A DNA stretch of 38,629 nt, taken from positions 1-38,629 of the forward strand of contig JADNYV010000322.1 of NCBI GenBank assembly GCA_015501055.1, given 5' to 3'. The position numbers and the translations under genes were made by a program. Shown in pieces: positions 10,627 to 21,840 of this stretch (position 1 is the stretch's first letter; each line of letters starts with the position of its first letter). The stretch is from Mucidula mucida. Taxonomy: Eukaryota; Basidiomycota; Agaricomycetes; Agaricales; Physalacriaceae. The notes below the pieces were generated by a model that saw only the letters and a program-made list of their open reading frames with translations, was not told where the DNA came from and did no database searches.

Positions 10627-11166
10627 GGGGATCTGTGAATGTATTTCCTCGTCATTGTCTTCTGCTTCAGACCCATGTTTTGATGAAGGCATGAGCCTAC
10701 CTGGTAGCGTGATCAAGAGTACCATGTTACACTATGCGACGACAATGCAGACCACACCAATCATATAGTCAAGACTGTCCCTCACTTCAAATCCTTCTAT
10801 TACATATAAACGGAGGCGACCACCTATTCAAATGACACATTTACAGTTGAGAATGACTCGACGGACCGTGCACGCAGCGGAATGCGCTACAAGCGACGGT
10901 TTGAGCTTGTACTCCCGAGTCCATGATTAATGGAGGAGAGCAAGAGCAAGCATGTGGCGTAAAAGCACAATTACCTGAAGCCGTGTCCTGCGACTTTTCT
11001 CTTTTGAAGATGAAGATGGTTGAACAAATAAATTTTATTGTTTCGTCAAAAAGGATATTATGAGTTAGATGCAGTTGGAGTGAGACTGCAGTCTTGCTTG
11101 GGGCGATGTAGTATGCTGTGTGTTGGAGGAGTCATGGATGTCGACGTCCTCCTCCTTCAACCTCCT
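10627..11166. other. 3' flank of module A, nothing assigned
   Basis: The first 40 nt resemble the 3' flank of module B. The rest shows no gene, RNA or repeat that I can support. Confidence 0.4.
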
Positions 11167-11500
11167 GTATGTATGTGGCACGTGACGTAGAAGCAGTCTC
11201 TAAGGGATTCGACGATACATCCCTCACTAATATCAACATCCCTCGGCGAACTCGAGGCCCTACTCGCTTCTCGATTTCCTCTTATTGAAGAGTTCAGCAT
11301 TCATCTGCACATAGAGGATGAACAACTGCGCCGATTGCCACCTCACGTCGTAGCTGCGGCGCCTGCAGATATCGTTCAGTGGGAGGAGTCATGACTGCTA
11401 ATCAAGACCGACGTTACCTGCAGGTGAGGTTTCCCACTTTCAATCATCATCATTCGAGAACCTTACTTTGTCGAGGTGCTGACTCGTCATTTAGCGAGGA
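11167..11500 (+). pseudogene. acyltransferase gene fragment 2
   Basis: Second broken copy of the exon-6 region of the acyltransferase. It contains AATATCAACATCCCTCGGCG and AACTCGAGGCCCT, identical to the intact gene at 16100-16127, then the same internal deletion as fragment 1. After the gene-like part it continues to match fragment 1 (TGACTGCTAATCAAGACCG with ACGTTACCT, then the CATTCGAGAACC region). No usable frame. The two fragments bracket module A. Confidence 0.7.
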
Positions 11501-12000
11501 GTACACAGGCTCTGGGTTGCCGTAGACACTCATTGAAATTGGTGGGATAACTTAGTGTGTCGTCACCCAGGATGATCTTCTCGCGGAACGGTAAGTTGAT
11601 TTGATATCGGTTCAGGTCTTGAGAAGAATAATGATTGTACGACGAATTCAGAAGGGTGTAGCGGTCTTCACCGCTGGCTCACGACACCCTTCTGATTTAC
11701 TGCGATGTAGCTAGCTATAAACCCTTCCTGTACGTATCATAGTTGATACTTCGTTTGAATGCAGTATTTCCTCGGAAGTCCTGATTTTAGGCATTGAACT
11801 AATCAACTCCAATTTTCCATTGCTTCGTTGTGTATGAGTACCAGCATCGAGATTCTCCTCGTCAACTCGATTTGCCAGACAACTTTCCACTGCTCCTGAT
11901 GAATGGCGGCGTCAGGCTTGGTGGCAACGGGACCGCGGGGATCGACACACATACAGGGAAAGTACATTGTCCTGCAACAGTCCTCAAAAAGCAAAGTGAT
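11501..12000. other. intergenic sequence with a strong hairpin and a repeated 29-bp block
   Basis: No gene. It contains the stem-loop annotated at 11648-11695 and the 11842-11871 block that repeats 8559-8587. Short frames on both strands between 11803 and 11994 look like shadows. Confidence 0.4.
11648..11695. repeat. nested inverted repeat (12-bp outer, 6-bp inner stem)
   Basis: TCAGAAGGGTGT at 11648-11659 is perfectly complementary to ACACCCTTCTGA at 11684-11695. Immediately inside, AGCGGT (11660-11665) and ACCGCT (11670-11675) pair around a CTTC loop. An 8-nt bulge (GGCTCACG) lies on one side only. As RNA this would be a stable bulged hairpin; as DNA, a cruciform or a mini inverted-repeat element. 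Confidence 0.65.
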
Positions 12001-13608
12001 TTAATTCTTGGTAATAGACGAAGACGCTCCTTGTTGCAGCAAATCAAGATCCGTATCTCCTATTTCCGGCGGTGTGGGCCTTGCGAATACCACTTCTCGC
12101 GATCTCCGTTCTTCATTGTAGTACATAGTGTCGAGGATACTGAGATTGTACATCTTGTTCCTACTCCGGCCCTCAGTATCGATACGCTAGTAGGAGTCAG
12201 CGCAAGACGTATGAATCTGTCAATACTCACAAGCTCTTGCGTCAGACCTATGCTCAGCTCCCTACGAAGCTTCTTTCGTGAATTCAATGAGTCCAAGAGT
12301 GTCTGATCAATCAATTCCAGCCCCAACAAACTGAACTCGACTCACATTGGTATAGATCCTGCCAATTGGATAGACAAAGAACCCATGCAGTGCGGTGTTG
12401 TTGGCGAAGAGGAATGACAGCGTATCACCTAGTGCAAAGAGAGTCGCGAAGAAACCTAGGCAGAACAATCAGACTACACAGTAATGTCTCCAAGTCGGAC
12501 TGACTAACCGGTCTGGACTGCGCCTCGTATCAGCCTATTCACAACCTTCTCAGTTGAGCGAGTGCCAGTCCTGGAGCGCACCAGAACGAAGGCCAAGCTG
12601 CCTACGGAGGCCAGGTAATTAGTACTGTCGCGCACCATACGCAAACCGTAGGCGTACAGGTGATAATGATATCGGAAGCGATTTGAAAAGTCAACCAGGC
12701 TATGACCACATTTAAATTTCAGGGAAACGCGCCACTTCGTGTAGAATGGCAGAACGAATTCCAGAGATGAATCCGAATATCAGCGCTGCGAAGGATAGAA
12801 TGGCGGTACAGCCGACGAGATATTTTTTTCGGGTGAGTACATAGAGTCTATACAGTTGCAGATGAGTGACAGTGTGAGAGGTATTCTTATAGGAAATGGG
12901 CGAACCAATGCATCAGAAACGTTTGAGACAGTATGGACGTGATGGAGTTGGTGCATGCCGTGAAGGAGATTGTCCAGCTAGCAAGCAAGCGGTCAGTCCA
13001 GACAGTTCGGTCCCGGAAACGTTGAAGGCTCACATGCTAGATGTCCGGGATTTGTATAATTCAGGACACTGCCAAGTTCGAATAAGCCACATTCTACGTG
13101 CTAAAGGAAGGAAGCGCGCCCATACCACATCTCCCACGCCTGATATACGGCGCTTGTGAAGAAATGTTAATAGTAGCGAAGAAGAGCGAAGATGAACTTA
13201 AGGCTTTACATGCAACTGTGAACTGTATCCATAACAAACAGCGCAATGATCAGAGATCTATGCAAAATGAGGTTTAGAGCTGTCGGAAAGTCCAACAGTC
13301 AACTTAGTTCAGCCATATAGGATTTTGTAGCCTGGACGTATCGATGAGCTGTCCTTGCACTAAAGTTAGGAAGGCAGCTTACCAGAGTTCCAGTAGACGA
13401 CATATTGGAAGGTGACAATACCGTACGAGTACGTGTTGACTGCAAAGTCGCTTTCTCAATCAATAGAACAAGAGAAGAGAATAAATCAGGCATACAAAAA
13501 TGACCCAGGAGTTGTACACCTATCGACCCATCAGTCAAACATGCTTCGAAGTCTCCAACTTTTGTACTCACTGACTGTTAGAGAGTAATCCGTTGTCGGG
13601 TCTGCCAT
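12001..13608 (-). pseudogene. DUF6534-type seven-helix membrane protein gene, degenerate
   Basis: Fungal seven-transmembrane family of unknown function, common in Agaricomycetes. Visible exons: 13608-13572, 13519-13496, 13439-13383, 13279-13210, from 13152, about 12975-12913, about 12854-12658, 12601-12509, 12455-12346, 12302-12231 and 12186-12001. Family hallmarks: the third-helix segment FVMDTVHSCIAVY, SLAFVLVRSRTGTRSTEKVV, GDTLSFLF, and GRIYTNTLLDSLNSRK in the last helix. The C-tail ends SSSITKN at a TAA (12001-12003). Damage: the junction after QTFLMH reads TG|A, a stop where CG|A would give Arg; the TTTAAA at 12711-12719 lacks one base, with a stop after FPEI; and the exon after 13152 does not join cleanly. 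Single-exon details are firm at both ends and weaker in the middle. It is probably not producing a full-length protein. Confidence 0.72.
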
Positions 13609-14503
13609 ATCTCAAGAAAATGGCGCGCCGGTCTCGAAGCAAAACAAGCGAGCGGCTCTTGCCATTGCCAAATGCAAGTTCCTATATGTACTGGCTGGGA
13701 CCCATCTTACGAGACTAATAAACACGCAGCGCTTCTTCATCAACTGTATGTTGAACGGAGAGCTTGAGATCTTGAAGCCCTGAAAATGACCCATTCAGTC
13801 GGGAGTTTATGATTATTACGCATATGACATGTGAGGCCGTGGTCGAAAAGTGTGGACAAGCATAGTCGAAGACTCCAAGTAGTGGTAGTTGAAAGCAAGC
13901 AGGGCGGTATGATCGGGGCCGCCCAATTTAGTATGTACCCAATCCGACTTGCGACTGAACCACCATGTCGATCCTCGAGCTTGGCAGTCTAGTACTATTC
14001 AAGAGTATCAACACACCAATTCTCTTATTGACCTTCTGAGGACCCGCGTTAAAAATTCTGGATTCTGGCTGGTGGGAAATCTTCACGAGATGTTCAGGCG
14101 AACAGCTTGTATGCAATCAGAAATAACTCCGGAAAGTCTGCAACGGGGACCCACTAATGGGGCACCTGACAGCTGTTGATGAGAAAAGGGGATAGGCTGC
14201 GGACTATATGGCCAAAATATGGCTCGAGCACTAGATAACACCCGGCCAGCAGCGGGGAAAAAGTGTTTGCAATCCTGGAATGCTTGTCGATACTACATCA
14301 ACGTCTATACGGGAGGAGATGCGGAGCGTCTGTGCAAGACTTTACGGCATGGGAACATGAACACATGAATCCTTGATTTTATAGAGGAAGCGCCGTCAAA
14401 AACTCATCAGAACTAGTCCCAAGCGCGGCATCTTCGCTTATTCACAAGGCCTTGCTGTCCAGTGAAGTCTGATATTGGAACTCGGTGCCTTCCCCACTGA
14501 ACT
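13609..14503. other. intergenic, upstream of the acyltransferase
   Basis: Between the divergent DUF6534 and acyltransferase genes. Short frames (13612-13794 minus, 13949-14179 plus) have no recognisable content. The acyltransferase promoter should lie in the last few hundred bases; no motif is claimed. Confidence 0.4.
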
Positions 14504-16361
14504 ATGGCGACAACTCTTGAATCCGAGCTCACATACCAAAGTCACGACGGAGGCAAGACGTGGACACGAGAGCTCTTCGGCTTCGAGCAGCAGATTGCTT
14601 CCATGGCCGCCAAGTCAGTCGCCGCATAGTCTTCTTCTTTTGAATGTGTAACTGACTATCACACGTAGTTCCACCAGCGACGGATTTGGAGCCTATACCG
14701 CTGGGATGTCCATTGTTCTCCCTCGCATTCTTTCGAAAGAGACAATGCAAGAATATGTAACGTCTGTTTGGATCAGTCTGCGGCGCGTTGTACCCACAGC
14801 TGCCTTGAAGAGCCGTGGCGTCGACAGAGACCCCTCAAAGTTCATCTACGAATATACGGTGCCAAGCGACGGCGACGAAGCGCTCCAGTGGGCAAATGAT
14901 ACGATTTTATGGATAGACGAGAAAATGACACTGCATGATCGCGAGGTTGACCTTTACAACAACTATTGGAGTCCTACTACTGGGCACTACGTGACGGACC
15001 TTGTCATCTGCCCCAGTTCGGAATCTAAGACAAAATGGAACGTCCTGTACGTGTTGGTCACTCTGCATTCCTTTCATCTAACGCCTTTACAAGCTTCCAC
15101 TCTCTTCATTCTGCTCTCGATGGTCGAGGCAGTCTACAAATGTTTGACATCTTCGTCAGATTCTTGAACGATCTAGTCTGCAAAGGCGCTACCCCTCCTT
15201 CAGTCTCTGAGAACTGGGGGGAAGAAACTAAACGTCTGCTTCCTTGCGTCTCATTACTCGTCATCCGCCAGCTTGGACTTCCCCTCGAGACGCTTCTACC
15301 AAAACCCCCAATAGCTTTGGAGCCAGCAGCCCAGGCTACTCCAGATGGAGCACCTCCGGTACGAGATTATTGTTTCTTGACTATCCTATCAGTCTTATAC
15401 CCCTGTTCAGCTTCCATTCCTAAGGCCATTCTCGGTAGTCGACGAATCGCCTGAGAACATCCAGAACTGCAAAGATGTATGCCTCACTGTTGAGCAGACT
15501 CTCAAGCTTCGCAAAGCATGCAGAGCCCACGGATACACCGTCACTCAATTCCTCGTTGCGCTCAAGGCTGTCACGGAGGTCGAGTGGGTAATGAGGTTTC
15601 CCCAGGACGATCCGGAGGACCAACGTCTTGAAGCGATCCGCATTTACAGGGAATCTAGCATCTTCCCTACAGCGTGGAATCTAGTGGATCAGGTCTCCTC
15701 TTTTCTCCTCTTATTGGGTTGGCTTCAACTTACTTGGCCATTTTGTACAGAGGTACAAATTGAAAGATTACACAAGTCACTCCAGCGAACATTCATCACC
15801 TTCGTTCGCCGCCGATGGGTGCGCTTTGGTGTTGTCCATGGACGCTATGCGCGCAGTCGTCAAGTTTGATGAGGCGACAAGGAAGGTGGAAACAAAGCCC
15901 GAGCATTTCTGGGATACTGCCGTAGCCGAATCGAAGAAGCAATGGACGTCCTGTGATGTATGTTTCCTCCACGCTCAGTATGCATTCATTCAAACTTCCT
16001 TCGCTAGCTGAGTTTAAACGCTTATGTGACGCGTGAAGTAGAGCGCCGCGAAGCCTCCAAGGAATTCAATGGGGCCTCATACATGGTTCCTGCTCTACTA
16101 TCAACATCCCTCGGCGAACTCGAGGCCCTGGACATTGCGACTCGCTTCTCTGAGTCTATTCCCTCTGAAGATCCCGAGCGTATTCTCATCGAGGAGTTCG
16201 GCATAGCCATTCGCACGCCCACGACGCTCAAAACACTCTTGTTTTGGCAATGGAACAACCGTCTGACCATCCGCGTCACGACTGGCGCCAAGTGGACTAC
16301 CAACGACGGTATTGTGGCATACAACAACATTTTTGAGAGATGGATCAACGATGTCTATTAA
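14504..16361 (+). CDS. CAT-fold acyltransferase (HxxxDG), intact
   Basis: CoA-dependent acyltransferase of the chloramphenicol-acetyltransferase/condensation superfamily, which includes fungal alcohol and mycotoxin O-acetyltransferases; the acceptor is unknown. Six exons: 14504-14613, 14669-15046, 15094-15358, 15411-15692, 15751-15957 and 16008-16361. The 47-58-nt introns are all in consistent phase and give 531 aa. The active-site motif HSALDGRG (H168, D172) is assembled only after the 15047-15093 intron is removed. Other conserved-looking segments are LTVEQTLKLRKACRAHGYT, SIFPTAWNLVDQ, SKKQWTSCD and EFGIAIRTPTTLKTLLFWQW. The last intron must end at the TAG at 16005-16007; the next AG gives a stop. 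No signal peptide or membrane segment. It is isolated, with no biosynthetic cluster beside it, and two broken copies of its last exon lie 4.5-8 kb upstream. Confidence 0.87.
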
Positions 16362-19149
16362 GAGCTTGGTTCCCTAATGCTCATTAGGTATAGCTAGAGG
16401 ATTTCGCGATGTTGTAGATACTTATTCTCAGGATGCTGCTACCAGCGACGGTGTCCTGCGATACTGTGCTCGAACGTTAGGTCTTATTCGTAGAAGGCCT
16501 CTAATGTGTCTTCACGCTCTCTCCCCTGCACGACAAATAAAGACGCCGAATACGCCGCTATTAGGGGGCTGTCGCGTTAACGTCGTACCTCCTGCATGGA
16601 TCATCTTCGCCTCAGGTTGACAGCGAAAGACACTACGCCATGTTTACAATGTCAAAAGTTTTATTATGTGCTGTCTTTCAACAGTCGATGTTTCATTATA
16701 TAGTGCCCACGCACGGACGAGAGCATCCTCCGGTCACCTTGCAAAGTCTAATGTACTGTCTGATTCGTAACTTTAGAGGCATGGAAGCGAATCGGTTCAG
16801 GAACGAGCTTGGGCCTCCTTACTACTCTTGGTCGCATCGATGTCAAGGTGACTTTTTGTTTGTTTGTTGAATTCCTCCGGTACCTTAATGCCAAAACATC
16901 AGCGCACTCCTAGCTTCGACTTGTGCAACACTCCTTTTCATATTCAAATCCCGCTGGACTCAATCGAACAGCCTGGTTCAGTTGAAGGAATCGTTTGGGA
17001 GCCGCTCGGTTCTCGGATACTAGTTCGCAGTAGTGGGATCCCTTCCATTTGTATTACCTTTTATGCTTCCGTTCTGACATACGAGGACATCTAATCGCAC
17101 ACAAATGTGTATCCAAGGAGCAAGACACCTGTCTTCTTAAACGTTCCTGGACGCCCCTCATCGCGTTCAACGGGATGACGTTTATGAACATCGGACTGCC
17201 GTACCAATCTTGGAGCTTGAAGAGTGGTCTTTTGTACTAGTCACCAGACTACAAGGCCAATCTTTCTGTTTTCCGAAATGTCGTCTGGGAAACAACGACG
17301 CGATCCGGTCTACTAAGAGACGATCGTGAGTATCCCATCTTCTCTCGTTGAGTTGGTTTACGAGACTACCCGGTCAACATGATGCCAGACCTGACTTGAG
17401 AATGGCGTCATCGAAAAAATTGAACATGCTCCTTTACGACTGTCGTGGTAGACTAGCGAGAAAACTCTCTGAGCGCACAAGCCACCAATTAATCGCGCAC
17501 GCAGGCTAGAGCATTCGCGATGCCGCGCGTAATATCCTCACTCGCCACTGTCAGCCGAAAGGACCCAGGTTGGATGAACTTGAAATACTCGTGATACATA
17601 TTCACGGCCGTCTTTCTAGGTCTTTCTATGGACTTGAGTACGGGTAGCTAGTACTCTGCTCGGGTGCTGTCGCCCATGGCCCCATGCGCAGCTTGAACAC
17701 CACGAATTTAATTAGCCGCGGGGATTTCGGGTCACTAACAGTCGATTCTGACAGGTCACTGTAGAATGCAATGTCCGAACATGTCTGTACTTCCAGCAGA
17801 ATCTGATGCTCGTGAGCGAGTTCGTTCATCTAGATTGGAACTTTCGTTTAGTCACTGGCCAAAGCCTGACCTAGTCCCAAGACGATACGCGGAGTACGGC
17901 CTCCGTTGGTGGTGCTTGCCATGGTTCCCTCAAATACGACGTGTAGGTGTGCCAGAATCAATTTCCAACGGCACAGTGGGACTATCTACAACCGCCTGGC
18001 TTGTGTACCTCGACACGGAATCTCCACGTCGGCTTTGTGCTTGCGGAGCGTATCGATACAAGCGTCCATCTGTGGCGCAGTCGCCCTGGTTTCTTCGTAC
18101 GAAATTCTACCATCTCTTCATGACGATAAATCAGGTTTTTTTTTCGACACCAAGAACAGACAGCACGGCGATGACCAGTTGAAAAAGACTTTCCGGTCTG
18201 TACCTGACTACGATCTTTGCAAAATCGTTACTACTACTACCTGGAAAGTGCGTATTCATGAATTCACGCTTGTCCGCAGGTTCCGTGGGGCTCCGAGCAA
18301 TGATTTCTGGGGTTGACGACTATCGGACTTGGCCAGGGCAACTCGGACAACGCGATATCGTGACGGGCACATGTCGCTGTCTAGTACGCGGATTGTGCTT
18401 TTACGGTAACTAATTCTCGATTGGCTTTTTACTTACCCCGTCGGAGGTGGGCTACCGTGTGCTTGACTACTAAAGGATTTGCCTTTGCTGAGTGGTCATT
18501 ATCGCAGTTGCAAATTTGTTTCTCGGTCCCCTCGTACAGCAAGCTTGGAATCGGCCGTCACGATTGTTGTTCACGGGCTTATACTTAGAGGCATTCCGCC
18601 GATTCGGCTCAAGACATTTAGGATCGGGCTTGGGTCTTTTTATTCAAATATCATTATGCATCTACACCGACGTTGTTTTCGTTGATGTCCTCGGTGCCTT
18701 AATGAACTGACATTCCATCGCACTCCTAGTCGAGTTGAGGTGACCGACCAGATCAGAATCTTCGTTGCGGTTTCGGTATCCAGCAATATAACTGAGGACA
18801 GCTGACGTCTTGCCCATAAATGCTGCTTGGAATCGGCTCGGAGTAGCTACCAAGTAACGGGGGTTGCTCCGAATAAATATACTTCCGTCCCTCCTGTCAT
18901 AGCTTATTTCCTAGTCGCCCTTTCTGCCCGATTTGGCGTCTGGCACGTTCCTCAGGTGTCAACAGTTCAAATGAAAACTTGAAACATGAAAGTATGCGTC
19001 AGAGATCTGGAGCGTTCTATATAACGGCATCTAGGCTATAGCCCCTTACTATAACTTTCCTTCCTACTATTTCTGGCTGGTCCTCTCCCTTGCATATGGT
19101 GCGTGTCTCTTAGGGCGATGTTATCTATTTTTGCTGAAAAAGGGCTTAG
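16362..19149. other. 2.8-kb relic region without a confident gene
   Basis: Many short frames on both strands, none with a recognised domain. Two parts are related: about 16765-16925 and 18580-18735 share ACTTAGAGGCAT-like, CGGGCTTGGG-like, CCTTAATG and GCACTCCTAG blocks in the same order, so an old duplication is present. A minus-strand frame at 17829-17626 (MNELAHEHQILLEVQTCSD) can be joined through a possible 45-nt intron to a start at about 17923 (MASTTNGGRT). A plus-strand frame at 17906-18316 contains FFFDTKNRQHGDDQLKKTF. Both are protein-like but unassigned and overlap each other, so at most one is real. T-rich runs lie at 16850-16870 and 18137-18145. Confidence 0.4.
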
Positions 19150-20355
19150 ATGTCGTCCATTTATCTCCCACACGAGCTTGTTCAAATCATCATCGATGAA
19201 TTACACTCTGACAAGGCCGCTTTACGGTCGTGTTCTCTCGTCTGCCATTCTTGGGCGGCCTGCGCTCAGCGATCCCTCTTTTCATACATATGCCTCGCCC
19301 CCTCCTTGTTCGGTCTCTCCCCCAACCCTGGACCATCGCTGCTTACCCGCTTTCACAACATCACTTCCACTGCACCCCACCTTTTGCGCTACGTTCGCGT
19401 CCTTGAGTTCGATCCCACCAACGATGCAGTGCAGTACCTCTTTTCGGACAGCGCCTCGCTGGAAGAGCTGCGAATGGTCAACTTCGTGGGCGATATGTCC
19501 AAGGCGGAGGATGTCATCACGGCCGTATTATCACTTCCGTCCGTAACACGTCTGACGGTCAGAGAGGGCCCTTGCTACCCCGCCCAGATTGTCCCGTTCC
19601 TTCGCCACTGTCCCCAGCTTCAGTCGCTCACCATGAGCCGCATCATGATCGACGGCCTCGCGGATGCCCACTCGACGGACAAGGCCATCCAACTTCGCAC
19701 ACTTGCCGCCAGTCGACTGACCCCAGAGATACTCGCAGATCTCGCCGAAAATGTCGTCGACGCTACCCAATTGCGATCGTTCACTGCTCAGTTCCATCCA
19801 TTCTTCTACGACCAGCGCCGTATCGAGCGATCTGTCCCCATCGTACAAAATATTCTCAAGGCCATTGAGGGCACACTGGAGAATCTTTCTCTGGACATAT
19901 GTCTATCTCGTGAGTCGATATCTCAGCACTTTGATACATGCGTACTGACGACATGGATAGAACCCTTGCCACAGCTGATTGATTTCTCCCGCCTCCGCTC
20001 CTGGGACTTGTACATCCCCACCCCGAAACTCACCGCCGATAAACCTTACGCGACAGCGGAGGCCACCCTTCAATGGCTTCTCTCATCCTTGGAGAGTCTC
20101 GAAGCCTCTTCACTGGAGTACGTCACCATCCAGAAACTCCCGATAACGGAACCATGCGTGCAACTCGCGAGCCGTGTTGACCGCATCCTCAGCAAGCTGG
20201 GGAACATGCGACAGGTCTTCGTCATGTTGTGCGATTCTCCCAAGGCTGCGGCTTCCGCCAAAGACCTTTTCCCTCTCCTTCACAAGCGCAACCTCCTTAC
20301 ACAGTATAACAAAACGCCGTCGCTGGTCGACCGCGTTATGGAAGCGTCAGAATAA
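19150..20355 (+). CDS. F-box protein with leucine-rich-repeat-like body
   Basis: Intronless 401-aa protein. Residues 5-35 are an F-box: LPHELVQIIIDEL, then a Leu/Cys-rich helix LRSCSLVCHSW typical of mushroom F-box proteins. The remainder has irregular leucine-rich segments (LEELRMVNFVGDM, LPSVTRLTVREG, CPQLQSLTMSRIMI, TLENLSLDI) that probably form a solenoid. Known of the family: the F-box binds Skp1, and the protein acts as the substrate receptor of an SCF ubiquitin ligase in cytoplasm or nucleus. The substrate is unknown; such genes are greatly expanded in Agaricomycetes. The frame is intact and is one of the few undamaged long frames here. The start is the first ATG after an upstream stop. 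Confidence 0.9.
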   Translation: MSSIYLPHELVQIIIDELHSDKAALRSCSLVCHSWAACAQRSLFSYICLAPSLFGLSPNPGPSLLTRFHNITSTAPHLLRYVRVLEFDPTNDAVQYLFSDSASLEELRMVNFVGDMSKAEDVITAVLSLPSVTRLTVREGPCYPAQIVPFLRHCPQLQSLTMSRIMIDGLADAHSTDKAIQLRTLAASRLTPEILADLAENVVDATQLRSFTAQFHPFFYDQRRIERSVPIVQNILKAIEGTLENLSLDICLSRESISQHFDTCVLTTWIEPLPQLIDFSRLRSWDLYIPTPKLTADKPYATAEATLQWLLSSLESLEASSLEYVTIQKLPITEPCVQLASRVDRILSKLGNMRQVFVMLCDSPKAAASAKDLFPLLHKRNLLTQYNKTPSLVDRVMEASE

Positions 20356-20529
20356 GTACCTATAACATCGCGAAACCCTACTCCGTTAATATTTATACAT
20401 CGAATACGCATACTTGGCTTGTACTAGTTAGTACATAATGGGCATTGGGGACACAGGACTCTTTACGACGTATCTCATCAGTAAAGAAAACGAGGAATTG
20501 GCATTGCCTTCAAAGGTCTGTCTATCAAT
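20356..20529. other. 3' flank of the F-box gene
   Basis: Presumed 3' UTR and intergenic sequence; nothing else seen. Similarity to module A begins just after this. Confidence 0.4.
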
Positions 20530-21218
20530 GCAGGGCAATCGCGATAGCTCTATCAAGCACTGCTGGCGCTGATCTTCGATTCTACTACAACGCTTTCAAT
20601 TTGTTTCGAACGAGGCATTCGTCCTGGACGAGGTACCAACATTTCTTGCTTTTGAGTATATGGTATGCTCAAGCTTTGGTACAGACACATGCAATCCGTC
20701 GAAGCCATATGCGCCGCATTTACAGAAGCCATCGCCAGCTCTGACCCATCTCGACCTTGCAACCTAATACCTACCAGATCTTCACCGCATCTACTTAAAC
20801 CCTCTTTAATTTCCGTCTCCAACTCACATTAACGCCCTGTTCAGCTCTCAGTGATAAGCACAGTTAAATCGGCGCGGGCTGGGAACGTCGAAGCCGTCCA
20901 TGGAAAGAGTATAAGGTCGTCACAGACCGCGTGCGTCGCATGCTCGAAGACCAATCATGCGTAGATGGGAGTGAGAGTGTAGTAGATGGCCGCTTGGATG
21001 AATTGGAGTTTCTAAATGGAGAGGAACAAGAGCTCAAGGCGGAGGCTTTGGAGACGGCGGATGCAGCTAAGAATGTCGCGCATGCGGCGACACGAGGGTC
21101 AAAGGTAGCATTGAAGTGTGCCAGCGAGATGAGGACTTTGGTGGGTGTCATGCGAAGCCTGGGCGTCTTTATCCAGGAGCTGGAAGCACATATGACACCG
21201 CGCATGCTTAGCTATTGA
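20530..21218 (+). pseudogene. coiled-coil gene, module copy B, 5' part decayed
   Basis: Paralogue of the coiled-coil gene at 8723-9659. The 3' part from 20931 is open to a stop at 21216-21218 and encodes LDELEFLNGEEQELKAEALE followed by an Ala-rich helix and ASEMRTLVGVMRSLG, closely similar to copy A but shorter at the C-terminus. The 5' part (20530-20900) aligns at DNA level (CGGTACAGACACATGC-like and GTCGAAGCCATATGCGC blocks). Small insertions and deletions change the frame relative to copy A, and about 100 nt are missing before 20760. The splice acceptor CTGTTCAG at 20840-20847 is retained. Either copy B is a pseudogene or the true exon structure differs from what I can see. Confidence 0.55.
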
Positions 21219-21840
21219 AGGAAAGTCCACTGATCATAGAATCAACATACAAATTACATGTTCTGTACAGACAGGTATGGCAATGAAATAGTGGCAATCA
21301 ATGTGCGTAGAGTTCCAGGGATGATTGAAAGCTCGTTGAGGCGGACCGATTGCCGACGGCAGCGTAAAGACGGAAACGCGTGCCCAAATTTGGAATGCCC
21401 AGGCCTGGCTCAGACCGCCACCATCCCTTTTCCTTGCAACTTCTTCGTTGTACTAGCCGAAATAAGGCTCTCAAGCGAAGTTGTGTAGACCTGTTTGATA
21501 GCAGAATGAAAGGTAAGCCCGCTTGCGATATTAATCTTTTGATAACAATGCTCAAAGATCGTTCGAGTCTTCATTTTACATCCTCTTGAACGCGATGTCA
21601 TACGTTTTCGTCCCTTGAACTCTTCCTTCTCCGACTCGTGTCTTTTTATCTTTTACTAATTAAACGACCACACGTTACCGATGGGCGCCCCGCCAAGTCC
21701 CGACGCGTTTGATTGAACACTGCATAAAAAGGAATCCTGACAGGCTAGCATATTGCCTTATTACATCTCCACCTGCAGAGAGGTACAGTGCTCTTTCCAT
21801 TCCGTGGTACCTCCCTCATCGCTTACGCGTAGACTGCAAC
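21219..21840. other. conserved spacer between the two genes of module B
   Basis: Non-coding; aligns with 9660-10335 of module A. The conserved GTTACCGATGGGCGCC box lies about 165 nt before the small ORF, and TTCCATTCCGTGGTACCTCC about 50 nt before it. Both are at similar distances in copy A, so they are candidates for promoter or leader elements. Confidence 0.55.

Noticed and set aside
14504..16361. A secondary-metabolite gene cluster around the acyltransferase
   Set aside because: No synthase, P450, transporter or regulator lies nearby; the neighbours are a decayed membrane protein and relic DNA.
19103..19546. A 147-codon frame overlapping the F-box gene
   Set aside because: Shadow frame; the F-box frame is longer and has the domain.
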